Source: Agromyces sp. G08B096
GTDB lineage: Bacteria; Actinomycetota; Actinomycetes; Actinomycetales; Microbacteriaceae
Length of the DNA stretch: 64,000 bases
Assembly: GCF_040267705.1 (NCBI RefSeq)
Contig: NZ_CP158374.1
Coordinates: 3,529,142 to 3,593,141, forward strand
Reading direction: 5' to 3'
The stretch's first letter is position 1, and each line of letters starts with the position of its first letter. This document shows, piece by piece, positions 51,144 through 63,614 of this stretch. The notes beneath the pieces are model-generated. The model saw nothing but the letters and a program-made list of their open reading frames with translations, ran no database searches and was not told where the DNA came from. A program made the translations under genes and the position numbers.

Positions 51144-51934
51144 CAGGCACCTCCGAATCGCTCGGTGCGGATGGATGACGCGGGATGCCCGGCGGCGACC
51201 AGCCAGTCGGCGACGGACTCGACGAACGGCGTCGGTCCGCAGACGAAGATCCTCGGCTCGCGCTCGACCGGCCACACGAGTTCGCCCAGCACGTCGGCCG
51301 TGAGGCGCCCCGGTGCACGCGTCGCGCCGGCTGGCGCCTGCCGGGTGTAGACGACGTCGAGCGCGAGCCGCGTCGGCTCCGGGGCGGCGGCGAGCGCCGC
51401 GAGGTCGTCGGCGAAGAAGAGGTCCTCGGGGGTGCGCACCGAGTAGAGGAGACGGAAGGGCGTGGCATCCGCCGCCGCCGCGTGCGCCGACGCCATCGCG
51501 AACAGCGGCACGACGCCCGATCCCCCGGCGATGAGCTGGACCGGTCGCGGCATCGCGGCCGCGTCGGCGCCCGCTGAGCTGTCGGCCGCGTCGCCGGGTG
51601 CGCCGTCGCGGGCCGGCCGCCAGACGAAGAACGCGCCGAGCGGGCCGTGCACCTCGATCTGATCGCCGACCTGCAGATCGTGCACCAGGAACGGCGACAC
51701 CTCGCCGCCGTCGACCTCCGCGATCGCGAGCACGACCCGGGTGCCCGGGCCGGACGACGCGATCGAGTAGGACCGGCTCGCCTGGTAGCCGTCCTCGGCC
51801 GTCAGCCGCAGGTCGAGATGGGCGCCGGCCTCGTTGCCGGGCCAGGTCGGAATGTCGAGGGCGATCCGACGCGAGGTCGGCGTCTCCTGGCGCGCCTCCG
51901 CGACGGTGGCGACATGCCAGGCGGCGCGGGTCAC
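51143..51934 (-). CDS. FAD/NAD-binding ferredoxin-reductase-type oxidoreductase
   Basis: The 263-residue protein has an FAD-binding barrel (RSYSIASSG), a GPLGAFFVW segment, and an NAD-binding half starting with LIAGGSGVVPLFAM and ending IFVCGPTPFVESV. There is no 2Fe-2S domain. It likely passes electrons from NAD(P)H to the adjacent molybdenum protein. GTG 51934 has AGGAG upstream and overlaps the previous stop (GTGA). Confidence 0.85.
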   Translation of the reverse strand: MTRAAWHVATVAEARQETPTSRRIALDIPTWPGNEAGAHLDLRLTAEDGYQASRSYSIASSGPGTRVVLAIAEVDGGEVSPFLVHDLQVGDQIEVHGPLGAFFVWRPARDGAPGDAADSSAGADAAAMPRPVQLIAGGSGVVPLFAMASAHAAAADATPFRLLYSVRTPEDLFFADDLAALAAAPEPTRLALDVVYTRQAPAGATRAPGRLTADVLGELVWPVEREPRIFVCGPTPFVESVADWLVAAGHPASSIRTERFGGA

Positions 51935-52521
51935 CAATAGCGCTCCTCGCGCCAGGGATCGCCGTGCAGGTGGTAGCCGTTCTGCTCCCAGAACCCCGGG
52001 TCGTCGGTCGGCATCGTGACGAGCCCCCGGATCCACTTCGCGCTCTTCCAGAAGTAGAGGTGCGGGACGAGTAGCCGCGCAGGGCCGCCGTGCTCGGGGT
52101 CGAGCGGCTCTCCGTCGGCTTCGAACGCGATCCAGGCCTGCCCGTCGAGGAGCTCATCGAGCGGCACGTTCGTCGTGTATCCGCCGTAGCTGTGGGCCAT
52201 GACGTAGTCGTGGCTCGTCTCGACCTCCTCGAAGATCTTGTCGAGCGGCACACCCCGCCAGGCCATGCCGAGCTTCGACCAGTGGGTCACGCAGTGGATG
52301 TCGACCGTGACATCCTCGACCCCGAGGGCCTGCATTTCGTCCCAGGTCCACTCCTTCCGACCGGCCTCGGTACGCACCTCGAACCGCCACTCGTCGGTCG
52401 AGATCTCGGGCGTCGGCCCGGCCGAGAGCACGGGCCAGTCTTCGACGAGCGTCTGCCCCGGTGGGAGCCGCTCGTCGCGATCCCGTCCCCGACCTGAGAA
52501 CCCGCGTGTGATGAACGACAT
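51931..52521 (-). CDS. Sulfite-oxidase-like molybdopterin oxidoreductase
   Basis: The 196-residue protein is the SUOX/MsrP-type molybdopterin core only. The Mo-ligand Cys is in DIHCVTHWSKL. FFVRxH-like pterin contacts are replaced by QTLVEDWPVL. There is no Tat signal, so it is cytoplasmic. The first gene of the three-gene operon with the flavin reductase and zinc-ribbon protein, suggesting an NAD(P)H-linked reductase of unknown substrate. Confidence 0.88.
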   Translation of the reverse strand: MSFITRGFSGRGRDRDERLPPGQTLVEDWPVLSAGPTPEISTDEWRFEVRTEAGRKEWTWDEMQALGVEDVTVDIHCVTHWSKLGMAWRGVPLDKIFEEVETSHDYVMAHSYGGYTTNVPLDELLDGQAWIAFEADGEPLDPEHGGPARLLVPHLYFWKSAKWIRGLVTMPTDDPGFWEQNGYHLHGDPWREERYW

Positions 52522-52669
52522 CCTCCACCCCTTCCGACCCTGCTCACGTTAGTGAGCGCAGCGGCGGATGTCACCGATCGGCGCGCACGGGTTCTCCCTC
52601 GGCGCCGCGCGGCCGACTCATCGGGTCATCCGCTACCGTGGTCGAGTCCACGACGGAAGGGTGCGGCTG

Positions 52670-52936
52670 ATGAAGACCGGTCTCGTCGCGATGGGGATCG
52701 GCGCAGGGGTACTCGCGCTCCTCGGCCTCGTGCTCACGCTGTTTCCGGGCCCGTCGGCCACGTTCGGCTGGTTCGCGTACCAACCCATGGGCGACTTCGG
52801 CTTCGTCGGCGGAATGCCGTTCGTGCCCACGACACGCCTGTGGGGTCTCGGGCTCATCGCCGTCGCACTGGTCATCGGCGCCTTCGTGGCGGGGTGGGCA
52901 GTGGGAACCGCGCACGCCAGCCGAGTTCGGCGCTAG
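52670..52936 (+). CDS. Small hypothetical membrane protein
   Basis: The 88-residue protein has two hydrophobic helices (residues 3-23 and 59-80) flanking a loop with FAYQPMGDFGFVGGMPF. ATG 52670 is chosen for GGAAGG upstream; TACCGT at 52633-52638 may be its -10. Ends 9 nt from the convergent XRE regulator. Family not recognised. Confidence 0.6.
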   Translation: MKTGLVAMGIGAGVLALLGLVLTLFPGPSATFGWFAYQPMGDFGFVGGMPFVPTTRLWGLGLIAVALVIGAFVAGWAVGTAHASRVRR

Positions 52937-52945
52937 GTACCGGGT

Positions 52946-53731
52946 TCACTCCTGCACGGCGCCGCGCAGGACGTCCGAGGTGAGTGCATCCATGGGGTAG
53001 AACGCCTCGAGCCGCAGTTCGTCGATGGTGACGTCGAGCGCGGACTCGACGGCCGAGGAGATGCTGAACATGCGGAGGGTGCGTCCATCGATGTCGACCT
53101 CCAGCGGGACGACCACATCGGTCGGGAGTGGCCGCCCGGCGAGCTCGCCCGGGTAGGACTCGGCCTCTTCGAGCAGGTCGCGCAGTCTCCGATCCCCCGT
53201 GCGTTCGGCGCGGTTGCCGAGCTGACCGAGGAGATGTGAGCGCCATTGCCCGAGGTTCCGGATGCGCGGCGCGAGCCCTTCGGGGTGCAGCGAAAGGCGT
53301 ATGGCGTTGACCGGCGGCTCGAGCAGGTGGTCTGCGCAGCCGTGGAGCAGGAGGTCGGTCGCCGTGTTGCGGTCGACGATGTCCCACCACCGATCGACCA
53401 ACAGGGCGGGGTGCGGGACGTGCGCATCGAGGATCTGCTGGAAGGCCGCGCTCACCGCGAGCAGCTCCGGTGCGGCGAGCGACCGTTGCGGATGCCGCGG
53501 AGCGAACCCGCCGGCGTGGAGGAGCTGGTTCCGCTCACGAAGCGGGAGCTCCAGGTTGGCGGCCAGCCGGTTGATCATGTCCCGGCTCGGCGCGGATTTG
53601 CCGGTCTCGACGAAGCTCAGATGCCGAGCGGAGATCCCCGTGAGCGAGGAGAGCTGGAGCTGACTCAGGCGCCGCCGCTCACGCCAACTGCGGAGCAGGC
53701 TCCCGACCTCCGGGCTGTCGACACTGGTCAT
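52946..53731 (-). CDS. XRE-family regulator with MmyB-like ligand domain
   Basis: The 261-residue regulator has an N-terminal helix-turn-helix (LSQLQLSSLTGISARHLSFVE, about 22-42) with the ETGKSAPS turn, and a C-terminal MmyB-type PAS-like domain (about 100-255, LLVDRWWDIVDRN). It probably controls the divergent SnoaL-like gene through the palindrome at 53765-53785. Confidence 0.88.
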   Translation of the reverse strand: MTSVDSPEVGSLLRSWRERRRLSQLQLSSLTGISARHLSFVETGKSAPSRDMINRLAANLELPLRERNQLLHAGGFAPRHPQRSLAAPELLAVSAAFQQILDAHVPHPALLVDRWWDIVDRNTATDLLLHGCADHLLEPPVNAIRLSLHPEGLAPRIRNLGQWRSHLLGQLGNRAERTGDRRLRDLLEEAESYPGELAGRPLPTDVVVPLEVDIDGRTLRMFSISSAVESALDVTIDELRLEAFYPMDALTSDVLRGAVQE

Positions 53732-53764
53732 GCTCCGACCCTATGGCCGGCCCGGCGAGGCGCG

Positions 53765-53785
53765 CGATGACCTCCCAGGTCATCG
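53765..53785. promoter_or_regulatory. Palindrome between the XRE regulator and SnoaL-like genes
   Basis: CGATGACCT-CCC-AGGTCATCG is a perfect 9-bp inverted repeat with a 3-nt centre, 34 nt upstream of the XRE start and 71 nt upstream of the SnoaL start. It is the best operator candidate for the XRE protein. Confidence 0.75.
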
Positions 53786-53855
53786 ACACGGTGACGTCTC
53801 CGATCGGAGCATGGGTGCAGCGACGCACCAGTCGCCACGACCGAAGGGACATCCG

Positions 53856-54209
53856 ATGACCACCATCACCGATCGCTACCTCACGGCTTGGAACTCCACC
53901 GACCCGTCCGAGCGAGCCCGCCTGCTCGCCGAGCACTGGCGTGACGACGCCACCTACACCGATCCGCTCGTCGAAGTCACCGGTCGTGATGCGATCGCGG
54001 CCACAATGGCCGCCGTGCAGACCCAGTTCCCGGGCTTCGTATTCTCACTCATCGGCACGCCCGACACCCACCACCGGCAGACGAGATTCCAGTGGGGACT
54101 CGGGCCGGAGGGTGCGGAGCCGCCCATCGTCGGCTTCGACGTCATCGTTGCCGACGAGGACGGCCGCATCCAGCAAGTCCTCGGCTTCCTCGACCGGGTG
54201 CCCGCCTGA
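53856..54209 (+). CDS. SnoaL/NTF2-like protein
   Basis: The 117-residue protein has the SnoaL-like cone fold, beginning RYLTAWNSTDPSERARLLAEHW and ending VIVADEDGRIQQVLGFLDRVPA. It could be a small-molecule-binding or isomerase-like protein; the function is unknown. Divergent from the XRE regulator, the usual layout for this regulator type. Confidence 0.85.
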   Translation: MTTITDRYLTAWNSTDPSERARLLAEHWRDDATYTDPLVEVTGRDAIAATMAAVQTQFPGFVFSLIGTPDTHHRQTRFQWGLGPEGAEPPIVGFDVIVADEDGRIQQVLGFLDRVPA

Positions 54210-54235
54210 CGACCGCTGCTGCTAGTTTCCTGGCC

Positions 54236-55192
54236 ATGACGTCTCTCAGTGCCACGGTCTCCCCGACGTCCTCCCCGGTGACCGCGCGGAGCGGTCGACG
54301 CTGGGTCATCACGGCAGGGATCGCTGTGCTCGTTCTCGCCACGGCGTATCTCCTGGCCGTCTGGACCATCGGTGGTCAGGAGCTCGAGAACGCGGCGCTG
54401 CGCGGAGCCGACCAGGTACGCGCAGATGAACGCACCGCCGCCGACGAGGCGCTCGGAGCGATCACGATCTGGTCGCTGGGCGTCGCGATCGTGATCGTGG
54501 CCGCGATCGCTCTGGTACGTCGGCGGGTCGACCTCGCGGTGGCGGCGGTGGGGGTGATCGTGCTGGGCCAGCTCATCACCCAGTCCCTCAAGCGCTTCAT
54601 CCTCCCCCGTCCCCCGCTCGTGGAGGTCGTCGGGGACTACGCCGGCAACAGCTTCCCGAGCGGCCACACCACCATCGCGATGACGGTCCTGTTCGCGATG
54701 CTCATCGTGGTCCCGTATCGGTGGCGCGGACTGACCATGTTCCTCGTGCTGAGCTGGGCGATCGGCATCGGGGCGTACACCGTCACCGCGAAGTGGCACC
54801 GATTCAGCGACACCCTCGGTGCTGACGCCGTGGCGCTGCTGTGCGCCAGCCTGGCCAGCCTGTGGCTCGCCCGCCGTGGGGCCGTCGCACGGTACGAGGG
54901 TCGGCCGCATCGGGCGCGCGTCGTCCTTGTGGTCCTCGTCGCCATCGCCACCGCCACGCTTCTCGCCGTGGGGGCCCTGCTGTGGGGCATCCCCCTTGCG
55001 CGCGGAACCGATCTCGCGCTGCGCGATCCGGTCCAGGACTACACGGCCTACCTGGGCGCGCACTCGCTCGCCGCCGGCGCATCGGGAACAGCCGCGCTCG
55101 CCTTCTGGCGGCTGTGGTATCGCCGCGAGGTCACCAGCGGCAGGCGAACCCCTGCCGGCCCGGAACTCGAGCACAGCACCGGTCACCGGTGA
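54236..55192 (+). CDS. PAP2-family membrane phosphatase
   Basis: The 318-residue protein has a PAP2 signature split over six helices: KRFILPRPP, PSGHTTIAM and KWHRFSDTLGADA, with catalytic His residues facing outward. It probably dephosphorylates lipid pyrophosphates or phosphatidate. Helices span residues 22-42, 76-97, 100-122, 145-165, 172-189 and 226-246. ATG 54236 sits 7 nt after TAGTTT, a leaderless start. Confidence 0.88.
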   Translation: MTSLSATVSPTSSPVTARSGRRWVITAGIAVLVLATAYLLAVWTIGGQELENAALRGADQVRADERTAADEALGAITIWSLGVAIVIVAAIALVRRRVDLAVAAVGVIVLGQLITQSLKRFILPRPPLVEVVGDYAGNSFPSGHTTIAMTVLFAMLIVVPYRWRGLTMFLVLSWAIGIGAYTVTAKWHRFSDTLGADAVALLCASLASLWLARRGAVARYEGRPHRARVVLVVLVAIATATLLAVGALLWGIPLARGTDLALRDPVQDYTAYLGAHSLAAGASGTAALAFWRLWYRREVTSGRRTPAGPELEHSTGHR

Positions 55193-55231
55193 ACACCGGC
55201 GGCTGGGCTCAACGCGAAGATGTCGAAACTG

Positions 55232-55304
55232 TGGAGCCTAGGAGATTCGAACTCCTGACATCCTGCTTGCAAAGCAGGCGCTCTACCAACTGAGCTAAGG
55301 CCCC
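55232..55304 (-). tRNA. tRNA-Ala (TGC)
   Basis: The 73-nt gene has the acceptor stem GGGGCCT pairing with AGGCTCC and discriminator A; the anticodon loop TTTGCAA gives TGC, and the T loop TTCGAAT is conserved. CCA is not encoded. Confidence 0.96.
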
Positions 55305-55341
55305 GAACGAGCCGAACGGCTCGTGGTGTGGAGTTGTGGAG

Positions 55342-55415
55342 TGGGGATACGAGGACTTGAACCTCGGACCTCTTCGTTATCAGCGAAGCGCTCTAACCGC
55401 CTGAGCTATATCCCC
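55342..55415 (-). tRNA. tRNA-Ile (GAT)
   Basis: The 74-nt gene has the acceptor stem GGGGATA pairing with TATCCCC and discriminator A; the anticodon loop CTGATAA gives GAT. Located 37 nt upstream of tRNA-Ala in transcription order, the standard pair next to the DUF3566/gyrA genes. The remaining sequence 55193-55505 has no gene. Confidence 0.96.
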
Positions 55416-55505
55416 GAGAGGTGCCGGCCGTTTCAGGCCGAAGGACAGCCTACCCGACCCGTGACGAAAGTCCGAATCGAGCGAGGCCGTCCTTCGGCCG
55501 AACGG

Positions 55506-55910
55506 TCAGTTGTTGGTGAAGCCGACCAGCAGGCCGCCGGTGATCCGCACGCTGAGGTTGTACAGCACCGCGATGACCGCGCCGAGCACCGTCGTCACGA
55601 CGAGGTTGATCAGCGAGCCCACGACGGCGAAGCCCATCACGTTGCCGAGGGACAGGAAGGCCGTCAGGTCGGTGCCCGACCCCGCGACATCCTGAACCAG
55701 GTTGTTCACGAGCGTGAAGATGCCGGTCGAGTTGAGCACCGTCCACACCAGGAACGACGCGACGATGTTGACGACCGCGAGGCAGATCGCCACGAGGAAC
55801 GACAGCTTCACCGTCGACCAGAAGTCGATGTAGACCAGGCGCAGCCGCACCTGCTTCGCCGGAGGGCGACGGGTCGACTTGCGAGCCAGCTTGTCGGCGA
55901 CGCTACTCAT
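55506..55910 (-). CDS. DUF3566 transmembrane protein
   Basis: This 134-residue protein has a basic N-terminus (KLARKSTRRPPAKQVRLRL) and two to three membrane helices (FWSTVKLSFLVAICLAVVNIV, VVGSLINLVVTTVLGAVIAVLY). The DUF3566 family is conserved downstream of gyrA in actinobacteria; function unknown. ATG 55910 is chosen over GTG 55922 from ribosome-site spacing. The gap to gyrA is 8 nt. Confidence 0.9.
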   Translation of the reverse strand: MSSVADKLARKSTRRPPAKQVRLRLVYIDFWSTVKLSFLVAICLAVVNIVASFLVWTVLNSTGIFTLVNNLVQDVAGSGTDLTAFLSLGNVMGFAVVGSLINLVVTTVLGAVIAVLYNLSVRITGGLLVGFTNN

Positions 55911-55918
55911 GAAAACGC

Positions 55919-60677
<4,759 letters not shown>

Positions 60678-61151
60678 TCAGCCGTAGGTATCGCGCGGAC
60701 CGCGCCCTGGAACCGATCTGGGACCCCATTTCCAGGTGGGGGCGTCCGGCCCCTGGAAGCGGATCGTCTCGACACCCGCCCCCGGGTACCGTTCGACGAT
60801 GCGCGTGACGAGCTCGGCACGCATCATCCGCAGCTGCGTCGCCCATGCCGTGGAGTCGCACCGCACCTGCAGCACGCCGCCCTCGATCGCGATGGGCTCG
60901 GAGTGCTTCGCCGTCTCTTCGCCCGCGACCTCGGTCCAGGACGCGAGCAGATCGTGCTGCGACAGCGGGCCCGACCAGCCGAGCTGGGAGGAGAGCTGAT
61001 CGATGGCGTCGCCGAGCGGCTTCGGGTCGCGGCCGGGCGTGAACGGCTCGCTGCCGGTGCGCGGCGTCGCCCGCCGCGACGACCGCGGACGCGGGCGGTC
61101 GTCGCCGAACAGCTCGCGGAAGTGCTGATAGACGCGGGCCGCCTCAGACAT
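60678..61151 (-). CDS. dciA: DUF721 protein, DciA-type helicase loader
   Basis: This 157-residue protein has a variable Arg/Pro-rich N-terminus and a C-terminal DUF721 domain (about 75-150, WTEVAGEETAKHSEPIAIE, LQVRCDSTAWATQLRMM). DciA proteins recruit the replicative helicase DnaB in bacteria lacking DnaC. The ATG overlaps the recF stop by 8 nt, and the gene sits in the standard recF-dciA-gyrB order. Confidence 0.9.
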   Translation of the reverse strand: MSEAARVYQHFRELFGDDRPRPRSSRRATPRTGSEPFTPGRDPKPLGDAIDQLSSQLGWSGPLSQHDLLASWTEVAGEETAKHSEPIAIEGGVLQVRCDSTAWATQLRMMRAELVTRIVERYPGAGVETIRFQGPDAPTWKWGPRSVPGRGPRDTYG

Positions 61152-62400
61152 GCGCGCTCCGATCAGGTGCATCGGATGCCTCGGATGCCTCGCCGGCGGC
61201 GGGCTCTTCCGCGTCGCCCGCCCCGTCCTCGTGCTCAGCGCCCGCGTCGACGATGCGGCCGGACTCGATGTGCACGATGCGCGCCGTGAGCGGCTCGGGC
61301 ACGTCCTCGAGCACCGCGGCCGTGACGAGCACCTGCTCGAACCCGCCGATCGCCGCGGCGAGACGCTCGCGACGAAGCCGGTCGAGCTCGGCGAACACGT
61401 CGTCGAGCACGAGCACCGGATCGCCCGTCGACGAATCGCGGCGCAGCAGCTCGGCCGACGCGAGCCGCAGCGCGAGGGCGAACGACCACGACTCGCCATG
61501 GCTCGCATACCCCTTCGCCGGCAGGCCGTTCAGCAGCAGCAGCACGTCGTCGCGGTGCGGACCTGAGAGCGTGAGCCCTCGCTCGAGCTCCTTGCTGCGC
61601 CGCGAACGGAGGGCCGCCGCGAAGCGCTCGGCGGTCGAGACCCGGTCGACGGATGCCTCGGCCGAGGCATCCGCCATCGCGTCGTCGTCTTCGGGGTCGG
61701 CGCCGTCGATCGAGAGCACCGGCCGGAGCGACGGCGCATGGTCGGCATCGACGATCGCGCGGTACGCGTCGGCGAGCGGCTGAGCCAGCTCCGTGACGAG
61801 CGCGAGCCGCTGATCGATGAGCTCCGAGCCGAGCTCGACGAGGCGCTCGTCCCAGATGTCGAGCGTGGGCAGCGCGTCGGGCCGGAGTCCCCGTGCCCTG
61901 GCGCTCTTCAGCAGGGTGTTGCGCTGCTTCAGCACGCGCTCGTAGTCGGAGAGCACGCCGGCGAGACGCGGAGTGCGCTGCACCAGCAGCTCGTCGAGGA
62001 GCCGTCGGCGCACGGACGGCTCGCCCCGCACGATCGCGAGGTCTTCGGGGGCGAAGAGCACCGAGTGCGCGTAGCGCGGCAGCTCGCGCGGCTTCACCTG
62101 CGAGCGGTTGAGCTGCGCCTTGTTCGCACCCTGCCGGTTCAGCTGCAGCTCGACGAGCACGCGCCGGTCGCCGTGGGCGAGCAGCGCCCGCACGATGGCC
62201 GCGTCGGCGCCGGCGCGGATGAGCGCCTGATCACCGGAGACCCGGTGCGAGCCGAGCGTCGCGAGATAGCCGATCGACTCGACGAGGTTCGTCTTGCCCT
62301 GACCGTTGCGGCCGACGAGCACCGTGGCGCCCGGACCGAGCTCCAGCTCGGCGCGCGCGTAGTTGCGGTAGTCGGTGAGGGAGAGGCGTTCGACGTGCAC
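61144..62400 (-). CDS. recF: DNA replication/repair protein RecF
   Basis: The 418-residue ABC-type ATPase has Walker A GRNGQGKTN near residue 30, signature LTLSGPHRDD and Walker B VLVLDDVFAELD. It loads RecA on gapped DNA with RecO and RecR. The C-terminus is longer and acidic (EHEDGAGDAEEPAAGEASEA), a lineage feature. GTG 62400 is the likely start. The stop overlaps dciA. Confidence 0.94.
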   Translation of the reverse strand: MHVERLSLTDYRNYARAELELGPGATVLVGRNGQGKTNLVESIGYLATLGSHRVSGDQALIRAGADAAIVRALLAHGDRRVLVELQLNRQGANKAQLNRSQVKPRELPRYAHSVLFAPEDLAIVRGEPSVRRRLLDELLVQRTPRLAGVLSDYERVLKQRNTLLKSARARGLRPDALPTLDIWDERLVELGSELIDQRLALVTELAQPLADAYRAIVDADHAPSLRPVLSIDGADPEDDDAMADASAEASVDRVSTAERFAAALRSRRSKELERGLTLSGPHRDDVLLLLNGLPAKGYASHGESWSFALALRLASAELLRRDSSTGDPVLVLDDVFAELDRLRRERLAAAIGGFEQVLVTAAVLEDVPEPLTARIVHIESGRIVDAGAEHEDGAGDAEEPAAGEASEASDAPDRSAHV

Positions 62401-62465
62401 GCTGGACTCCCTTCCCCTCGATCGACCGGAACCACGCTACCCTCGGCCGCCGACGGGCGGCCTCG

Positions 62466-63614
62466 CTACCGGAGCAGCAGGTTCGGCTGCAGCAGGTACC
62501 GGTAGCTGTCGTTGCCGGCCTGCTCGCGCGAGGTCTGGCTCGTGATGAGCACCGGCCCCGGCTTGTTCGGGTTCTCGGTCTTCGTGAACCCGATCCGCAC
62601 GAACTCGCTCGGCACCGCCGAGAGGCCGTCGAGCAGGAACTGCGGCTTCAGCGAGACGACGGTCTCGTCGCCGGTGAGGATCGCGTCGATCGACTCCGAC
62701 GCCTGCGCCTGCTCGCTGCCGATGGCCTCGAGGGTCAGCCCGTCGGCCGTGAAGCTGTAGCGGAGCGCGGCCTCGCGCTCCAGAACGAGGGCGACACGAC
62801 GGGTCGCCTCGATGAGCTCGGCCGTGTTCATCACCGCGTAGTTGTCGACGGTGTCGGGGAACAGCCGGCGCACGGGCGGGAAGTTGCCCTTGATGAGCAG
62901 GCTGGTCACGGTCTTCTTGTCGGCGCTGAACGCGATGAGCTCGCGGTCGTCGCGGCTGGTGATCGCGACCTGAATGGTGCCCGAGTGCCCGAAGGTCTTG
63001 CCGACCTCCTGCAGGGTGCGGGCCGGCACGAGGGCGGTGTGGGTCTCCTCGGAGGCGACGCTGCCGCCGTCCCAGGCGATCTCGCGGATCGCGACGCGGT
63101 ACCGGTCGGTGGCGACGAGGCTCAGGCTGTTCTCGCGCACCTCGAGCTGCACGCCGGTGATGACGGGGGTCACGTCGTCGCGCGAGGCCGCGACGGCGAC
63201 CTGGGCGACGGCGCCCGCGAACTCGTCGGCCGGAACGACGCCGGTCTGCTCGCCGATCTCGGGGATCGAGGGATATTCCTCGACGGGCATCGACAGGAGC
63301 GTGAAGCTCGCGGAGCCGCAGGTGACGGAGATGCGGGACTCCTCGGTCGCGATCCGCACCGGGGCGTTCGGCAGGCGGCCGGCGATCTCGGCGAGGAGGC
63401 GGCCTGAGACCAGGACGGTGCCGGGCTCCTCGACGTCGGCCTGGATCTCGGTCTGGCTCGAGACCTCGTAGTCGAACGAGGAGAGCACGAGGCCGTCGTC
63501 GTTCGCTTGGATGAGCACGCCCGACAGGATCGGCAGCGTGGTGCGCTGGGGCAGCAGCTTGACGGCGAAGGAGACGGCCTCACTGAAGACGTCGCGATTG
63601 ACCTGGAACTTCAC
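62466..63614 (-). CDS. dnaN: DNA polymerase III sliding clamp (beta subunit)
   Basis: The 382-residue protein shows three clamp domains, opening MKFQVNRDVFSEAVSFAVKLLP with conserved PILSGVLI, and closing with the usual VLITSQTS...YRYLLQPNLLLR tail. It encircles DNA and tethers the polymerase. The GTG at 63614 is chosen for GGGAG upstream and homology; an ATG further out gives an unrelated N-terminus. No gnd gene separates it from recF. Confidence 0.95.
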   Translation of the reverse strand: MKFQVNRDVFSEAVSFAVKLLPQRTTLPILSGVLIQANDDGLVLSSFDYEVSSQTEIQADVEEPGTVLVSGRLLAEIAGRLPNAPVRIATEESRISVTCGSASFTLLSMPVEEYPSIPEIGEQTGVVPADEFAGAVAQVAVAASRDDVTPVITGVQLEVRENSLSLVATDRYRVAIREIAWDGGSVASEETHTALVPARTLQEVGKTFGHSGTIQVAITSRDDRELIAFSADKKTVTSLLIKGNFPPVRRLFPDTVDNYAVMNTAELIEATRRVALVLEREAALRYSFTADGLTLEAIGSEQAQASESIDAILTGDETVVSLKPQFLLDGLSAVPSEFVRIGFTKTENPNKPGPVLITSQTSREQAGNDSYRYLLQPNLLLR

